NCBI RefSeq assembly: GCF_002933855.1
Contig: NZ_BFAQ01000011.1
Location: 123,442 to 187,441, forward strand
Length of the DNA stretch: 64,000 bases
Origin: Vibrio penaeicida
GTDB taxonomy: Bacteria > Pseudomonadota > Gammaproteobacteria > Enterobacterales > Vibrionaceae
Direction: 5' to 3'
Shown here: positions 56,458-64,000 of the stretch, piece by piece
Position numbering within the stretch: the stretch's first letter is position 1
Layout: every line of letters starts with the position of its first letter
Made by a program: the position numbers and the translations under genes
Notes under the pieces: generated by a model
What the model saw: only the letters and a program-made list of their open reading frames with translations
Told to the model about the DNA's origin: nothing
Databases searched by the model: none

Positions 56458-58821
56458 ATGTACGAAAGGAAATCGTTGTTATATAGGCTTAGGGATATAG
56501 ACTTTCCCATTGTTTTGATAAGTGGCTTTCCTGGAAGCGGAAAAACTCGCACTCTTGAAATGTTCTCTCAGCTTCTGGATGTAGAAATACAAGATCACTT
56601 CCAAGGAGCAGACGAGTTAAGAGAAGGAGAGCGAGTCGTTATAGACTCGGGGCACGAAGAAGATACGTTCCAATTGGATCTAATATTGAAGCAACTTCCC
56701 AAGATCAAACGCAAAAAAGCAAAAATTTATCTTGGTGTTGGCTTACTGGCACACCCTCCCTCCCTAAGTATTCATTTGCTTTATAAAAATGTCGCGATTC
56801 TCAGTAGCCAAGATTTGTTCTTCTCTATCGAAGAAATTCGTAGCCTCGGTATAAAGGATTCTGAAACCCTTTATGAACAGACCGCAGGCTGGCCAATTTT
56901 GGTTGACTACGCTGAGCGATTGAACGAACCCTTGTTTCTCTCTCAATGGCAACACTTTGTAGCGGTCAATCTGCTTTCTGTATTTCCGTTTAAAGTGGTT
57001 CGCTCGCTGGTTGCGTTAGCGTTTTCTGAAGGTATCCCTCAGGAAAGAAGTGGTTTGTCTGAGTCCGAAATTGAATCACTATCCCCAATCCTACAAGTAG
57101 AGTTAGGTGGAAAGTTACGGCTCGGAATTCCTATGCTCAAAGAGCCTTTGCGCAAATTTGCCCGAAAAAATGGTCGTTATCACCAACAAGCGATGCGAAT
57201 AGTGGCTAAAAGCCATCACGACGCTGGAAGAACAACGCTTGCCATTACGGAAGCTGCACAGTCGAGCAATTACGATCTCGCCATTCGGTGGTTTGAAGAA
57301 AGTGGGGATAGTATGTTTGGTTGTTTATACGGATACGCAGCATTGAATACCGTACTGGCGGTGATGCCTGCACCAATCATAGAAGGTAATATCTACCTGT
57401 GTTGGGCTGTCATGTTGTCGAAGCTGAAGTCAGGAGATAACGCCGATGCTATTGCAATGTTTGAGGCGATAAAATCAAAACACATCAATCAACAACCCAT
57501 CCTCGGGTTAATGAAATCCATGCTGGACCCTTTCAGGAGTACAAAGCCCACCGAAATTTCGTGTAAACAGTTGGAAAAACTCCATCCGATATTTCTCAAT
57601 AACTCAATGTATTTAGGGGTGCTGCATAATGAATTGTGTGCCAATTATATTGATTTGGAACAGTACGAAAAAGCCAGTATCTCAGGAGAAATCGCCTATC
57701 GTGCCTATCGCGATGCGAGGGCACCGTATCTACAATTTTTTATCTGTCTGCACATGTCCAATATTTGTATTGAATTAGGAAAGCTGGACGACGCACAACA
57801 GCAAGTAAATTTAGGTCGTGACTGCTTGAAAGCCGTGAGTTTTGCCGACGAGCTCTATAACGAAAAGGATATGCTTTATCTTGAAGAAGCGAGAATTGCC
57901 TTGCTCAAAGGAAACCTATCTCTGGCTTACGATCTTTGGAAGAGCGCTGGTTTAAACGAAGGTGGTCGTGAAATGTGGACCAGTATGATGAAAGACTATT
58001 GCTGGAGTGGTGTTCTAATTGACAGCCTATCTACTGGGAGTGTGCATGCTGGTCAAAAATTAGATGCACTAAAAGCGGATTATTGGCAGGTGATGGGGGA
58101 TTCATACGCGCGAGAGTTTGAATTAATTCAAGCCTATTTGTTGCAACAGCAAGGGCACTGGCATCAAGCTGAACAATCACTCGATAACTATCAAACACAG
58201 CGGCGAGATAACGCCAGCGGCAGGGACAAATTGTTCCAGTTGATCCACTTACGAAATCAGGTCTCCAGTGTTGCAAGGAAAAATAGGCCTTCAGGTAAGG
58301 AGCTCCATCAGCTGATTGCTCAGATTGAGCGCGAATCAGATCAACCAAATGATGGTTTGAGTTCAGTGTTTATGCGGCTTCACCTTTGTCGCTTACATAT
58401 CGCATCTAATCATGAGGGTTTGGCACAAACCGCGTTAAAAGAAGCGGTGACTCTGGCGATTCAAACGGGGATACGACTGCCATTTATAATGGAATCAGAA
58501 TGGGTATTACCGCCTCTTAAAAACTTGCTGTCGATTCGTTTAGATGGCTCTCAAATTTCTATTGAAGTGCAAAGTATCATCCCACTCATAGTAAAAGCAT
58601 ATGAATCGGAGCATATAGTGCGCCGCTCGGGCCCTTTTAGTACAAAGGAGACATTGATTTTGTCCAGATTGAATGAAGGGATGACCAACAAACAAATTGC
58701 CCGCCATCAAGGGATCAGTGAAAACACGGTGAAGTACCATCTAAAGCAAATGTATTTGCGTGCAGGGTGTCATAGCCGGCAGCAATTACTATATATTGCA
58801 CGTGAGCAACGTTGGGTATGA
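56458..58821 (+). CDS. MalT-like LuxR-family transcriptional regulator
   Basis: A 787 aa regulator with an N-terminal P-loop (G-F-P-G-S-G-K-T, residues 23-30), a long helical TPR-like middle (about 250-700) and a C-terminal LuxR HTH (about 728-780) with L-N-E-G-M-T-N-K-Q-I-A-R-H-Q-G-I-S-E-N-T-V-K-Y-H. This is the plan of MalT-type activators, somewhat shorter than MalT (901 aa). It lies just before an ABC importer/hydantoinase operon whose control region has two paired CTACCC boxes, so it probably activates that operon on sensing an inducer. Confidence 0.87.
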   Translation: MYERKSLLYRLRDIDFPIVLISGFPGSGKTRTLEMFSQLLDVEIQDHFQGADELREGERVVIDSGHEEDTFQLDLILKQLPKIKRKKAKIYLGVGLLAHPPSLSIHLLYKNVAILSSQDLFFSIEEIRSLGIKDSETLYEQTAGWPILVDYAERLNEPLFLSQWQHFVAVNLLSVFPFKVVRSLVALAFSEGIPQERSGLSESEIESLSPILQVELGGKLRLGIPMLKEPLRKFARKNGRYHQQAMRIVAKSHHDAGRTTLAITEAAQSSNYDLAIRWFEESGDSMFGCLYGYAALNTVLAVMPAPIIEGNIYLCWAVMLSKLKSGDNADAIAMFEAIKSKHINQQPILGLMKSMLDPFRSTKPTEISCKQLEKLHPIFLNNSMYLGVLHNELCANYIDLEQYEKASISGEIAYRAYRDARAPYLQFFICLHMSNICIELGKLDDAQQQVNLGRDCLKAVSFADELYNEKDMLYLEEARIALLKGNLSLAYDLWKSAGLNEGGREMWTSMMKDYCWSGVLIDSLSTGSVHAGQKLDALKADYWQVMGDSYAREFELIQAYLLQQQGHWHQAEQSLDNYQTQRRDNASGRDKLFQLIHLRNQVSSVARKNRPSGKELHQLIAQIERESDQPNDGLSSVFMRLHLCRLHIASNHEGLAQTALKEAVTLAIQTGIRLPFIMESEWVLPPLKNLLSIRLDGSQISIEVQSIIPLIVKAYESEHIVRRSGPFSTKETLILSRLNEGMTNKQIARHQGISENTVKYHLKQMYLRAGCHSRQQLLYIAREQRWV

Positions 58822-58827
58822 TACTGA

Positions 58828-58854
58828 CTACCCTAAAAATATAGATAACTACCC
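58828..58854 (+). promoter_or_regulatory. Upstream paired CTACCC box (first copy)
   Basis: CTACCC at 58828-58833 and again at 58849-58854, exactly 21 bases apart, with an AT-rich spacer (TAAAAATATAGATAA). Two helical turns place both half-sites on one DNA face. It starts 7 bases after the LuxR gene. Candidate site for that regulator. Confidence 0.6.
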
Positions 58855-58944
58855 AGCTTCTAGTATCACTCATATCTGAACGTAAGTTTTAGGGTTGGGT
58901 TGCCCATTTATCACACAATATTTCAAGAAATCTCGATGATTATC

Positions 58945-58971
58945 CTACCCTAATAATATGAAAAACTACCC
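58945..58971 (+). promoter_or_regulatory. Downstream paired CTACCC box (second copy)
   Basis: CTACCC at 58945-58950 and 58966-58971, again 21 bases apart, with a spacer almost the same as in the first copy (TAATAATATGAAAAA). It lies 98 bases before the permease start. Its spacer contains a TAATAT -10-like sequence. Confidence 0.62.
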
Positions 58972-59068
58972 ATTAGTGCGCTTGTGGAAGATTCTTTACG
59001 ACTGTTAAGTTGTAAGAACTGTACAAAAAACATTCGGCAGGATGTCGAGTGTTGCATGGAGTCCGCAC

Positions 59069-60091
59069 ATGGAAGTGTTCAGGATGCTGGCAAAACGGGT
59101 CGCAGGCTTTGCACTTGTTTTGTTTGGTCTCTCAGTCATTATTTTTACTGTTGCCCGTCTCATTCCGGGCGATCCCGCTCGGATAGCATTGGGTCCCCTT
59201 GCTACAGAAGAGCAGGTGACCTCTTTACGTCAGGAAATGGGGCTGGATCAACCTGCGGCAGTTCAATACTTCAATTATATTTCCGGTGTGTTGCAGGGAG
59301 ATATGGGGGATTCTTTACTGACGGGACAGCCTGTTGCCCGAGATATTTCCAACGCTTTGCCAGCCACACTTGAACTCGTGATTTGCACCGTTTTCCTGAT
59401 GACGGTGATTGCCATTCCGCTGGGTGTGCTTGCCGCATACCGGCAGAACTCTTGGATAGATCAATGCTCGCGATTGCTCTCCCTGATGGGGGTGGTTACC
59501 CCTGCTTTCCTTTTGGCCATTATCTTCCAGCTTCTTGCCAGTATTGGGGTGATTGACCTGCCTGTATTGGAACGGTTAGGTGCGAACCTTTCTTTTGAAG
59601 CGAATACTACAGGGTTCGTTCTGGTGGACAGCCTCTTGGCAGGGAGAAGCGATGTATTTCTCGATGGGCTTTCTCATTTGCTGTTGCCAAGCATTGCCCT
59701 CTCAGCGGCTGGTATTGCCCAAGTCATGCGGATCACCCGATCCAGCGTAATCGAATATGCGCATCGTGAACATGTAGATACATTACGAGCCGCTGGTGTT
59801 CCAAAGCCCCTAATTACCTTTAAATATCTTTGGCGGCTGAGCGCATCCGCCCCTTTAACGATTTTAGGGTTGGAGTTTGCTTCGTTGATTGGGAACGCAT
59901 TTGTAGTAGAGATGGTGTTCGCTTGGCCGGGCATTGCGAGTTATGGCGTTAGAACCATATTGCACAACGACTTCAATGCGGTGATGGGTGTTGTCTTAGT
60001 TTCGGGCGTGATCTTCATCATCGCGAATTTGACCATCGACATTCTGGTTTCCATCGTGGACCCAAGGTTAAGACTGAAGGGAGCCCGTTAG
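59069..60091 (+). CDS. Dipeptide-type ABC transporter permease (DppB/GsiC family)
   Basis: About 340 aa, six-helix permease. It has the DppB N-terminal pattern F-x-x-x-R-L-I-P-G-D-P-A near residue 30, the M-G-L-D-Q-P segment, and the EAA loop R-A-A-G-V-P-K-P-L-I-T near residue 240. The frame is open from ATG 59042; GGAG seven bases before ATG 59069 favours the later start. It should carry peptides or similar compounds with the permease and fused ATPase downstream. No binding-protein gene is visible before it. Confidence 0.9.
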   Translation: MEVFRMLAKRVAGFALVLFGLSVIIFTVARLIPGDPARIALGPLATEEQVTSLRQEMGLDQPAAVQYFNYISGVLQGDMGDSLLTGQPVARDISNALPATLELVICTVFLMTVIAIPLGVLAAYRQNSWIDQCSRLLSLMGVVTPAFLLAIIFQLLASIGVIDLPVLERLGANLSFEANTTGFVLVDSLLAGRSDVFLDGLSHLLLPSIALSAAGIAQVMRITRSSVIEYAHREHVDTLRAAGVPKPLITFKYLWRLSASAPLTILGLEFASLIGNAFVVEMVFAWPGIASYGVRTILHNDFNAVMGVVLVSGVIFIIANLTIDILVSIVDPRLRLKGAR

Positions 60092-60092
60092 C

Positions 60093-61013
60093 ATGGAACA
60101 TAAATCCAACTCGCTCACCACACTGCCAAACGGCTCAGACGAAGTGTCTGTCAACGAGTTCAGCCAAACGACAACCTCATTTCAAAAATACTGGCGTCGA
60201 TTTGCCGCCAACCCAATGGCCATTATTGGGGCTTTAATGGTACTCAGTGTGGTCTTGTCTGCGTTACTCGCCCCTTGGATATCCCCTTATGCCGAACAGG
60301 TTGGAAGTTACGTGAATTTTCGTGCTCGCCACCTCGCACCCTCTTCGGAATATTGGTTTGGTACAGATAATGTAGGCAGAGACATTTTTACCCGCGTCAT
60401 CTTTGGGTATCAAGTCAGTTTAAAGCTGGTATTTGGCGTACTTGGCATCGCCATTCCCATCGGAGTGACGCTGGGGTTATTGGCAGCGTATGCGGGGGGC
60501 TGGGTGGAATTCACCATCATGCGATTGAACGACATGTTATTGGCGGTTCCACCTCTGGCGTTGGCGTTAGCGATTACCGCGGTGTTAGAGCCAAACCTAA
60601 CGAACGCGATGATTGCGATTTCGTTTCTGTGGTGGAATTGGCATTGCCGGCTGGTTTATCGCCTAGCGAAAAGTTTGATGACCGAGGAGTTTATCGAAGC
60701 CGCAAAAATGGCGGGTGCCAGCCCCTATCACATCTTAGTGAAAGAGTTGCTTCCCAACTGCATGGGGGCGATCACGGTTAAAGCGACCCTTGATGCCGGT
60801 TTTGTGATTTTGTTTGGCGCAACACTTAGTTTCTTGGGGTTGGGGGTGCAGCCACCCACACCTGATCTCGGCACCATGGTGGCATCCGGTGCAGAATATT
60901 TGCCGGAATATTGGTGGGAAGCATTGCTCCCTGGAGCCGCGGTGTTGTATGCCATCTTTGGGTTTAACCTGCTCGGTGATGGGCTTCGTGACATGTTGGA
61001 TGTGGAGGTGTGA
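60093..61013 (+). CDS. Dipeptide-type ABC transporter permease (DppC/GsiD family)
   Basis: A 306 aa permease with the OppC N-terminal domain followed by six membrane helices. Family features: F-G-T-D-N-V-G-R-D-I-F-T-R near residue 90 and the EAA loop A-A-K-M-A-G-A-S-P-Y-H-I near residue 205. GGGAG precedes ATG 60093, one base after the DppB-type stop. Its stop lies against the start codons of the ATPase gene. Confidence 0.92.
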   Translation: MEHKSNSLTTLPNGSDEVSVNEFSQTTTSFQKYWRRFAANPMAIIGALMVLSVVLSALLAPWISPYAEQVGSYVNFRARHLAPSSEYWFGTDNVGRDIFTRVIFGYQVSLKLVFGVLGIAIPIGVTLGLLAAYAGGWVEFTIMRLNDMLLAVPPLALALAITAVLEPNLTNAMIAISFLWWNWHCRLVYRLAKSLMTEEFIEAAKMAGASPYHILVKELLPNCMGAITVKATLDAGFVILFGATLSFLGLGVQPPTPDLGTMVASGAEYLPEYWWEALLPGAAVLYAIFGFNLLGDGLRDMLDVEV

Positions 61014-61015
61014 TG

Positions 61016-62671
61016 ATGAAAAACAGCGCATTGGTCGATATCCGCAACTTGAATGTTAGTTTTGAAAATTATGGCGTTGCAAAGCAGGTATTGCACAACG
61101 TCTCCATCCAAATTCAGCCTGGTCAACGCGTTGCGCTGGTGGGAGAAACTGGATCGGGTAAAAGCGTTACAAGCAAAGCTTTGATAGGAAACTTACCAGA
61201 GCAAACGGCCAGAATTACCAGTGGTGACATCGACGTGGAAGGGCGCTCCGTGTTTACGTTAGGTAAAGAAGAAAGGGAAGGGCTGAAAGGGACAGTCATG
61301 TCCATGATTCAGCAAGATCCCCTGTCTTCATTTAACCCTGTTTTTCGCATCGGAAGCCATCTCGATGATGTACTCAAATATGTAGATAAACGTGAAGGTG
61401 TGTCACGCAGCAAAGCGCAACGTCGGCTTGCCATCTATGAGGCGCTGAAAAAAGTTCAGCTCGATGATGTTAAAAGAGTATATAAGAGTTTCCCCTTCCA
61501 ACTTTCAGGGGGGATGCGTCAGCGAGTGTTAATTGCGTTGGCCCTACTTCATCCAACTAAACTCCTTATTGCAGACGAACCTGGCACTGCGCTGGATGTG
61601 ACCACTCAAGCGGAAATTATCCGCTTGATCAACACACTGGTAAAGGAAGAGAACCTAGCCCTTCTCCTAATCAGCCACAACCTAGGTGTGGTTCGTCAGG
61701 CCTCGGATTACGTCTACGTTATGCAGCACGGCAGAATTGTTGAACATGGTAAAGTTGCGAACTTATTTGCTTCCCCCTGCCACCCATATACCAAACGATT
61801 GTTTGCTGCTGTTCCCCCTCTATATGGTCCGAGTGTGTATTCCACTCTCAGGCCAGATACATCCCCACTTCTAAATATTCATGCCCTGAATAAGGTGTTT
61901 GTGACCGAGCGAAACTTGTTATACCGACCAATTCACACCAATCACGCAGTTCAAGATGTCTCTTTAATCGTAAGGGATGGGGATATTTTCGGTTTAGCGG
62001 GGGAATCGGGCTCAGGGAAAACCACGGTAGCTAGAATGGTACTCGGATTAGAATATCCAACCTCGGGCACATTGAATTTTGGTGAGCAAACCTTAAGCGA
62101 TTACCAAGCAGAGCATGGTTCTCATGCTGTACAGATGGTGTACCAAAACCCCGGCGGTTCCCTCAACCCCAAACGCAGTGTGCGACAGATCTTAGAAGTG
62201 CCATTGAAGTTTATTGCAGGGTTAAAAGAGGACGCTCTGAACGAGAGAGTCCGAGAGATTTTGAACATGGTTGAGCTTTCAGAGCACCACGCCGATCTCT
62301 ACCCGGGCAATCTTTCAGGTGGTCAGAAACAAAGGGTAGCCATAGCGAGGGCGTTGGCAGCAAACCCGAGGATATTGGTATTGGATGAACCAACCTCCGC
62401 ATTGGACGTGTCGGTACAAAAAAGCGTGATTGAGCTACTCAGGCGTCTGCATAAAGAGCTAGGTCTTACCTACATTTTTATCTCACATGACTTAAGCCTA
62501 ATGCGAAATTTTTGCACCCAGATCGCCGTAATGCTTCGTGGGAAAGTGGTGGAAGAAGGTGCGCCCGCTGAAGTATTTGAAGCACCTAACCATCCTTATA
62601 CCCGGAAATTGATTCGTGCCATTCCGGTGTTGAGCGAAGAAGAACAGAACAGCAAGCCCTCTTTATTGTGA
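61016..62671 (+). CDS. Fused double ATP-binding protein of a dipeptide-type ABC importer (DppDF/GsiA type)
   Basis: About 551 aa with two ATPase domains in one chain. Domain 1: Walker A G-E-T-G-S-G-K-S near residue 43, L-S-G-G-M-R-Q-R, Walker B I-A-D-E-P. Domain 2: G-E-S-G-S-G-K-T near residue 332, L-S-G-G-Q-K-Q-R, V-L-D-E-P. Oligopeptide importers usually have two genes; the fused form recalls GsiA of the glutathione importer. GTG 61010, ATG 61013 and ATG 61016 are possible starts; GGAGG at 61004-61008 fits 61016 best. Confidence 0.93.
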   Translation: MKNSALVDIRNLNVSFENYGVAKQVLHNVSIQIQPGQRVALVGETGSGKSVTSKALIGNLPEQTARITSGDIDVEGRSVFTLGKEEREGLKGTVMSMIQQDPLSSFNPVFRIGSHLDDVLKYVDKREGVSRSKAQRRLAIYEALKKVQLDDVKRVYKSFPFQLSGGMRQRVLIALALLHPTKLLIADEPGTALDVTTQAEIIRLINTLVKEENLALLLISHNLGVVRQASDYVYVMQHGRIVEHGKVANLFASPCHPYTKRLFAAVPPLYGPSVYSTLRPDTSPLLNIHALNKVFVTERNLLYRPIHTNHAVQDVSLIVRDGDIFGLAGESGSGKTTVARMVLGLEYPTSGTLNFGEQTLSDYQAEHGSHAVQMVYQNPGGSLNPKRSVRQILEVPLKFIAGLKEDALNERVREILNMVELSEHHADLYPGNLSGGQKQRVAIARALAANPRILVLDEPTSALDVSVQKSVIELLRRLHKELGLTYIFISHDLSLMRNFCTQIAVMLRGKVVEEGAPAEVFEAPNHPYTRKLIRAIPVLSEEEQNSKPSLL

Positions 62672-62699
62672 GGCAAAGGAAGATAAAACGGAGTTTTTC

Positions 62700-64000
62700 A
62701 TGTCTTTAAATTTACGAGTCGGTATCGATGTTGGCGGAACCAATACGGACGCCGTCATCATGAAAGGAAGTGAGCTGCTTGCGTCGGTGAAAATGAACAC
62801 CACCAAGGACGTAACTAGCGGAGTAAAAGAAGCGCTTAATCAAGTACTGAAAATTGGAAAGGTCGACAAGAAAGATCTTAGTGCCGTCATGATTGGGACA
62901 ACGCATTTCACCAATGCTGTTGTGGAGCAAACTCGGTTGACTCAAACCGCAGTAATCCGATTAGCACTACCGAGCTCTTCCGCCATTCCCCCTATGGCTC
63001 AATGGCCAGAAGGGTTAGTGAATGCGATTGGACGGCATCATTATGAGATTGAAGGTGGATACAATTTTGATGGTAGAGCGATTAATCCATTGAATGAGTC
63101 CGCATTAACCGATATCGCCAATGAACTTAAAAACAAAGGTATTCGCCAAGTCGTGGTGAACTGCGTATTTGGTCCGGTGAATGACGATATGGAGCGTAAG
63201 GCTGCGGCCATTCTTAGTTCCGTCTGGGATGAATTCGATATTGTCTGCTCTGTTGATGTGGGGCGAATAGGTTTCTTAGAAAGGGAGAATGCGGCTCTTT
63301 TAAATGCCAGCCTTCGAGAATTAAGTGAAAAAACGATCAAAGCATTCGAGCATGCATTGAATGAATGCGGCGTGTACTGCCCGTTCTATATTACCCAAAA
63401 CGACGGCACGCTAATGAGTGCTTCTTACGTTAAAAAATTCCCCGTCCTGACCTTTGCGAGTGGTCCCACTAACTCAATGCGAGGTGCGGCATTTCTGTCT
63501 GGGTTAAAAGACGCCATTGTTGTCGATGTTGGCGGCACCACCAGTGATGTCGGTTTGCTGCAAAATGGCTTTCCGAGACAAGCAAACTCTCATGTAGGTA
63601 TCTGTGGCGTTCGAACCAATTTCCGAATGCCAGACATGGTCAGTATTGGTCTCGGTGGCGGGACTCGGATTCATCAAAGTAACGGTGCGATTAATGTCGG
63701 TCCGGACAGTGTGGGCTATCAGTTGAGCAAAGAAGCTCTCGTATTTGGAGGGAGCACACTCACGGCATCCGATATTGCGGTCGCGCTGGGGCAGCTTGAA
63801 CTGGGTGATCATTCTGCTGTTGCAAATTTGCCAGATGAATTGCTTGAAGAATGCAGTAAGCAGATCGATGAACTCATAATTGACGCAGTAGAAAGTAACC
63901 GATTATCCAAAACACCCATTCCGGTACTGGCGGTCGGCGGCGGGAGCGTATTGGTGAAAGAGCATATTGGTGACCTTAAAGTCATTCGTCCGCCTCACTT
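62700..64000 (+). CDS. Hydantoinase/oxoprolinase family protein, N-terminal part (runs off window)
   Basis: Open from ATG 62700 to the window end, 433 codons visible. It begins with the family motif G-I-D-V-G-G-T-N-T-D (residues 8-17) and later has V-V-D-V-G-G-T-T-S-D-V-G near residue 270 and G-L-G-G-G-T, the actin-like ATPase marks of HyuA/5-oxoprolinase enzymes, which use ATP to open hydantoin or 5-oxoproline rings. CGGAG precedes the start. It lies 28 bases after the fused ATPase gene, so the importer probably brings in its substrate or a precursor. A HyuB partner may follow outside the window. Confidence 0.92.
   Translation, partial: MSLNLRVGIDVGGTNTDAVIMKGSELLASVKMNTTKDVTSGVKEALNQVLKIGKVDKKDLSAVMIGTTHFTNAVVEQTRLTQTAVIRLALPSSSAIPPMAQWPEGLVNAIGRHHYEIEGGYNFDGRAINPLNESALTDIANELKNKGIRQVVVNCVFGPVNDDMERKAAAILSSVWDEFDIVCSVDVGRIGFLERENAALLNASLRELSEKTIKAFEHALNECGVYCPFYITQNDGTLMSASYVKKFPVLTFASGPTNSMRGAAFLSGLKDAIVVDVGGTTSDVGLLQNGFPRQANSHVGICGVRTNFRMPDMVSIGLGGGTRIHQSNGAINVGPDSVGYQLSKEALVFGGSTLTASDIAVALGQLELGDHSAVANLPDELLEECSKQIDELIIDAVESNRLSKTPIPVLAVGGGSVLVKEHIGDLKVIRPPH

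Noticed and set aside
58994..59014. TTACGAC/GTTGTAA inverted repeat before the DppB-type gene
   Set aside because: A seven-base imperfect stem with no T-tract and no repeat elsewhere; too weak to call a regulatory site.
58984..59373. A 129-codon + strand frame at the start of the DppB-type permease gene
   Set aside because: It overlaps the permease in another frame, and its composition is not protein-like; the permease frame has clear family motifs.

Overview
The window looks like a chromosomal segment of a Vibrio or close relative (gamma-proteobacterium). The core gene order nagBAC / nagE-glnS / fur / fldA / ybfF / seqA-pgm / gltA / sdhCDAB-sucABCD / znuBC-znuA / feoABC, the protein sequences and the moderate GC all fit Vibrionaceae. 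Genes are dense, with strong Rho-independent terminators at most operon ends. No tRNA, rRNA, CRISPR array, insertion sequence or prophage was seen.

Layout. (1) 1-8749: an accessory carbohydrate operon on +, with the end of a short-chain dehydrogenase, a FucA-like class II aldolase, a ribose/xylose-type ABC importer (binding protein, double ATPase, two permeases), a PfkB kinase, a second SDR and a flavin-containing monooxygenase. It ends in a terminator facing a Kef-type cation/proton antiporter gene. (2) 10.4-15.5 kb: GlcNAc use, nagB-nagA-nagC on - divergent from nagE on +, with a CRP site and candidate NagC operators between. (3) 15.6-25.8 kb: housekeeping genes glnS, fur, a DUF4442 gene, fldA, a DUF2788 gene, ybfF, seqA, pgm, a DUF1853 gene, a NIF3/YbgI gene and gltA. 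(4) 26.2-35.8 kb: the sdh-suc TCA cluster with an ArcA-like site upstream and hairpins between sub-operons.

(5) 35.8-43.4 kb: an apparently inserted cassette for envelope (probably lipid A) modification. It holds a GT9 glycosyltransferase on -, then on + an MsbA paralogue, a PanP-type PLP decarboxylase, a DltA/AlmE-like amino acid adenylation enzyme, a free carrier protein and an LpxL-fold transferase. The last three resemble the Vibrio cholerae AlmE-AlmF-AlmG glycine-lipid A pathway. The added decarboxylase and dedicated MsbA-like flippase suggest a variant that may transfer a decarboxylated amino acid such as beta-alanine. This is the strongest candidate for an undescribed system in the window.

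(6) 43.4-47.5 kb: zinc uptake znuB-znuC divergent from znuA around a Zur-box-like palindrome. ZnuA carries 13 perfect copies of a 9-base His-rich repeat, and an M23 endopeptidase gene overlaps its stop. (7) 47.6-51.0 kb: a large membrane sensor with a beta-propeller and an AraC output domain but no receiver. (8) 51.0-54.7 kb: a roughly 0.95 kb intergenic region with a highly structured candidate RNA and a Fur box, then feoABC. (9) 54.8-56.3 kb: a HIT-family protein and an LpxM-type late acyltransferase. (10) 56.5-64 kb: a MalT/LuxR-type regulator, two near-identical paired CTACCC boxes, a dipeptide-type ABC importer with a fused double ATPase, and the start of a hydantoinase/oxoprolinase gene that runs off the end.
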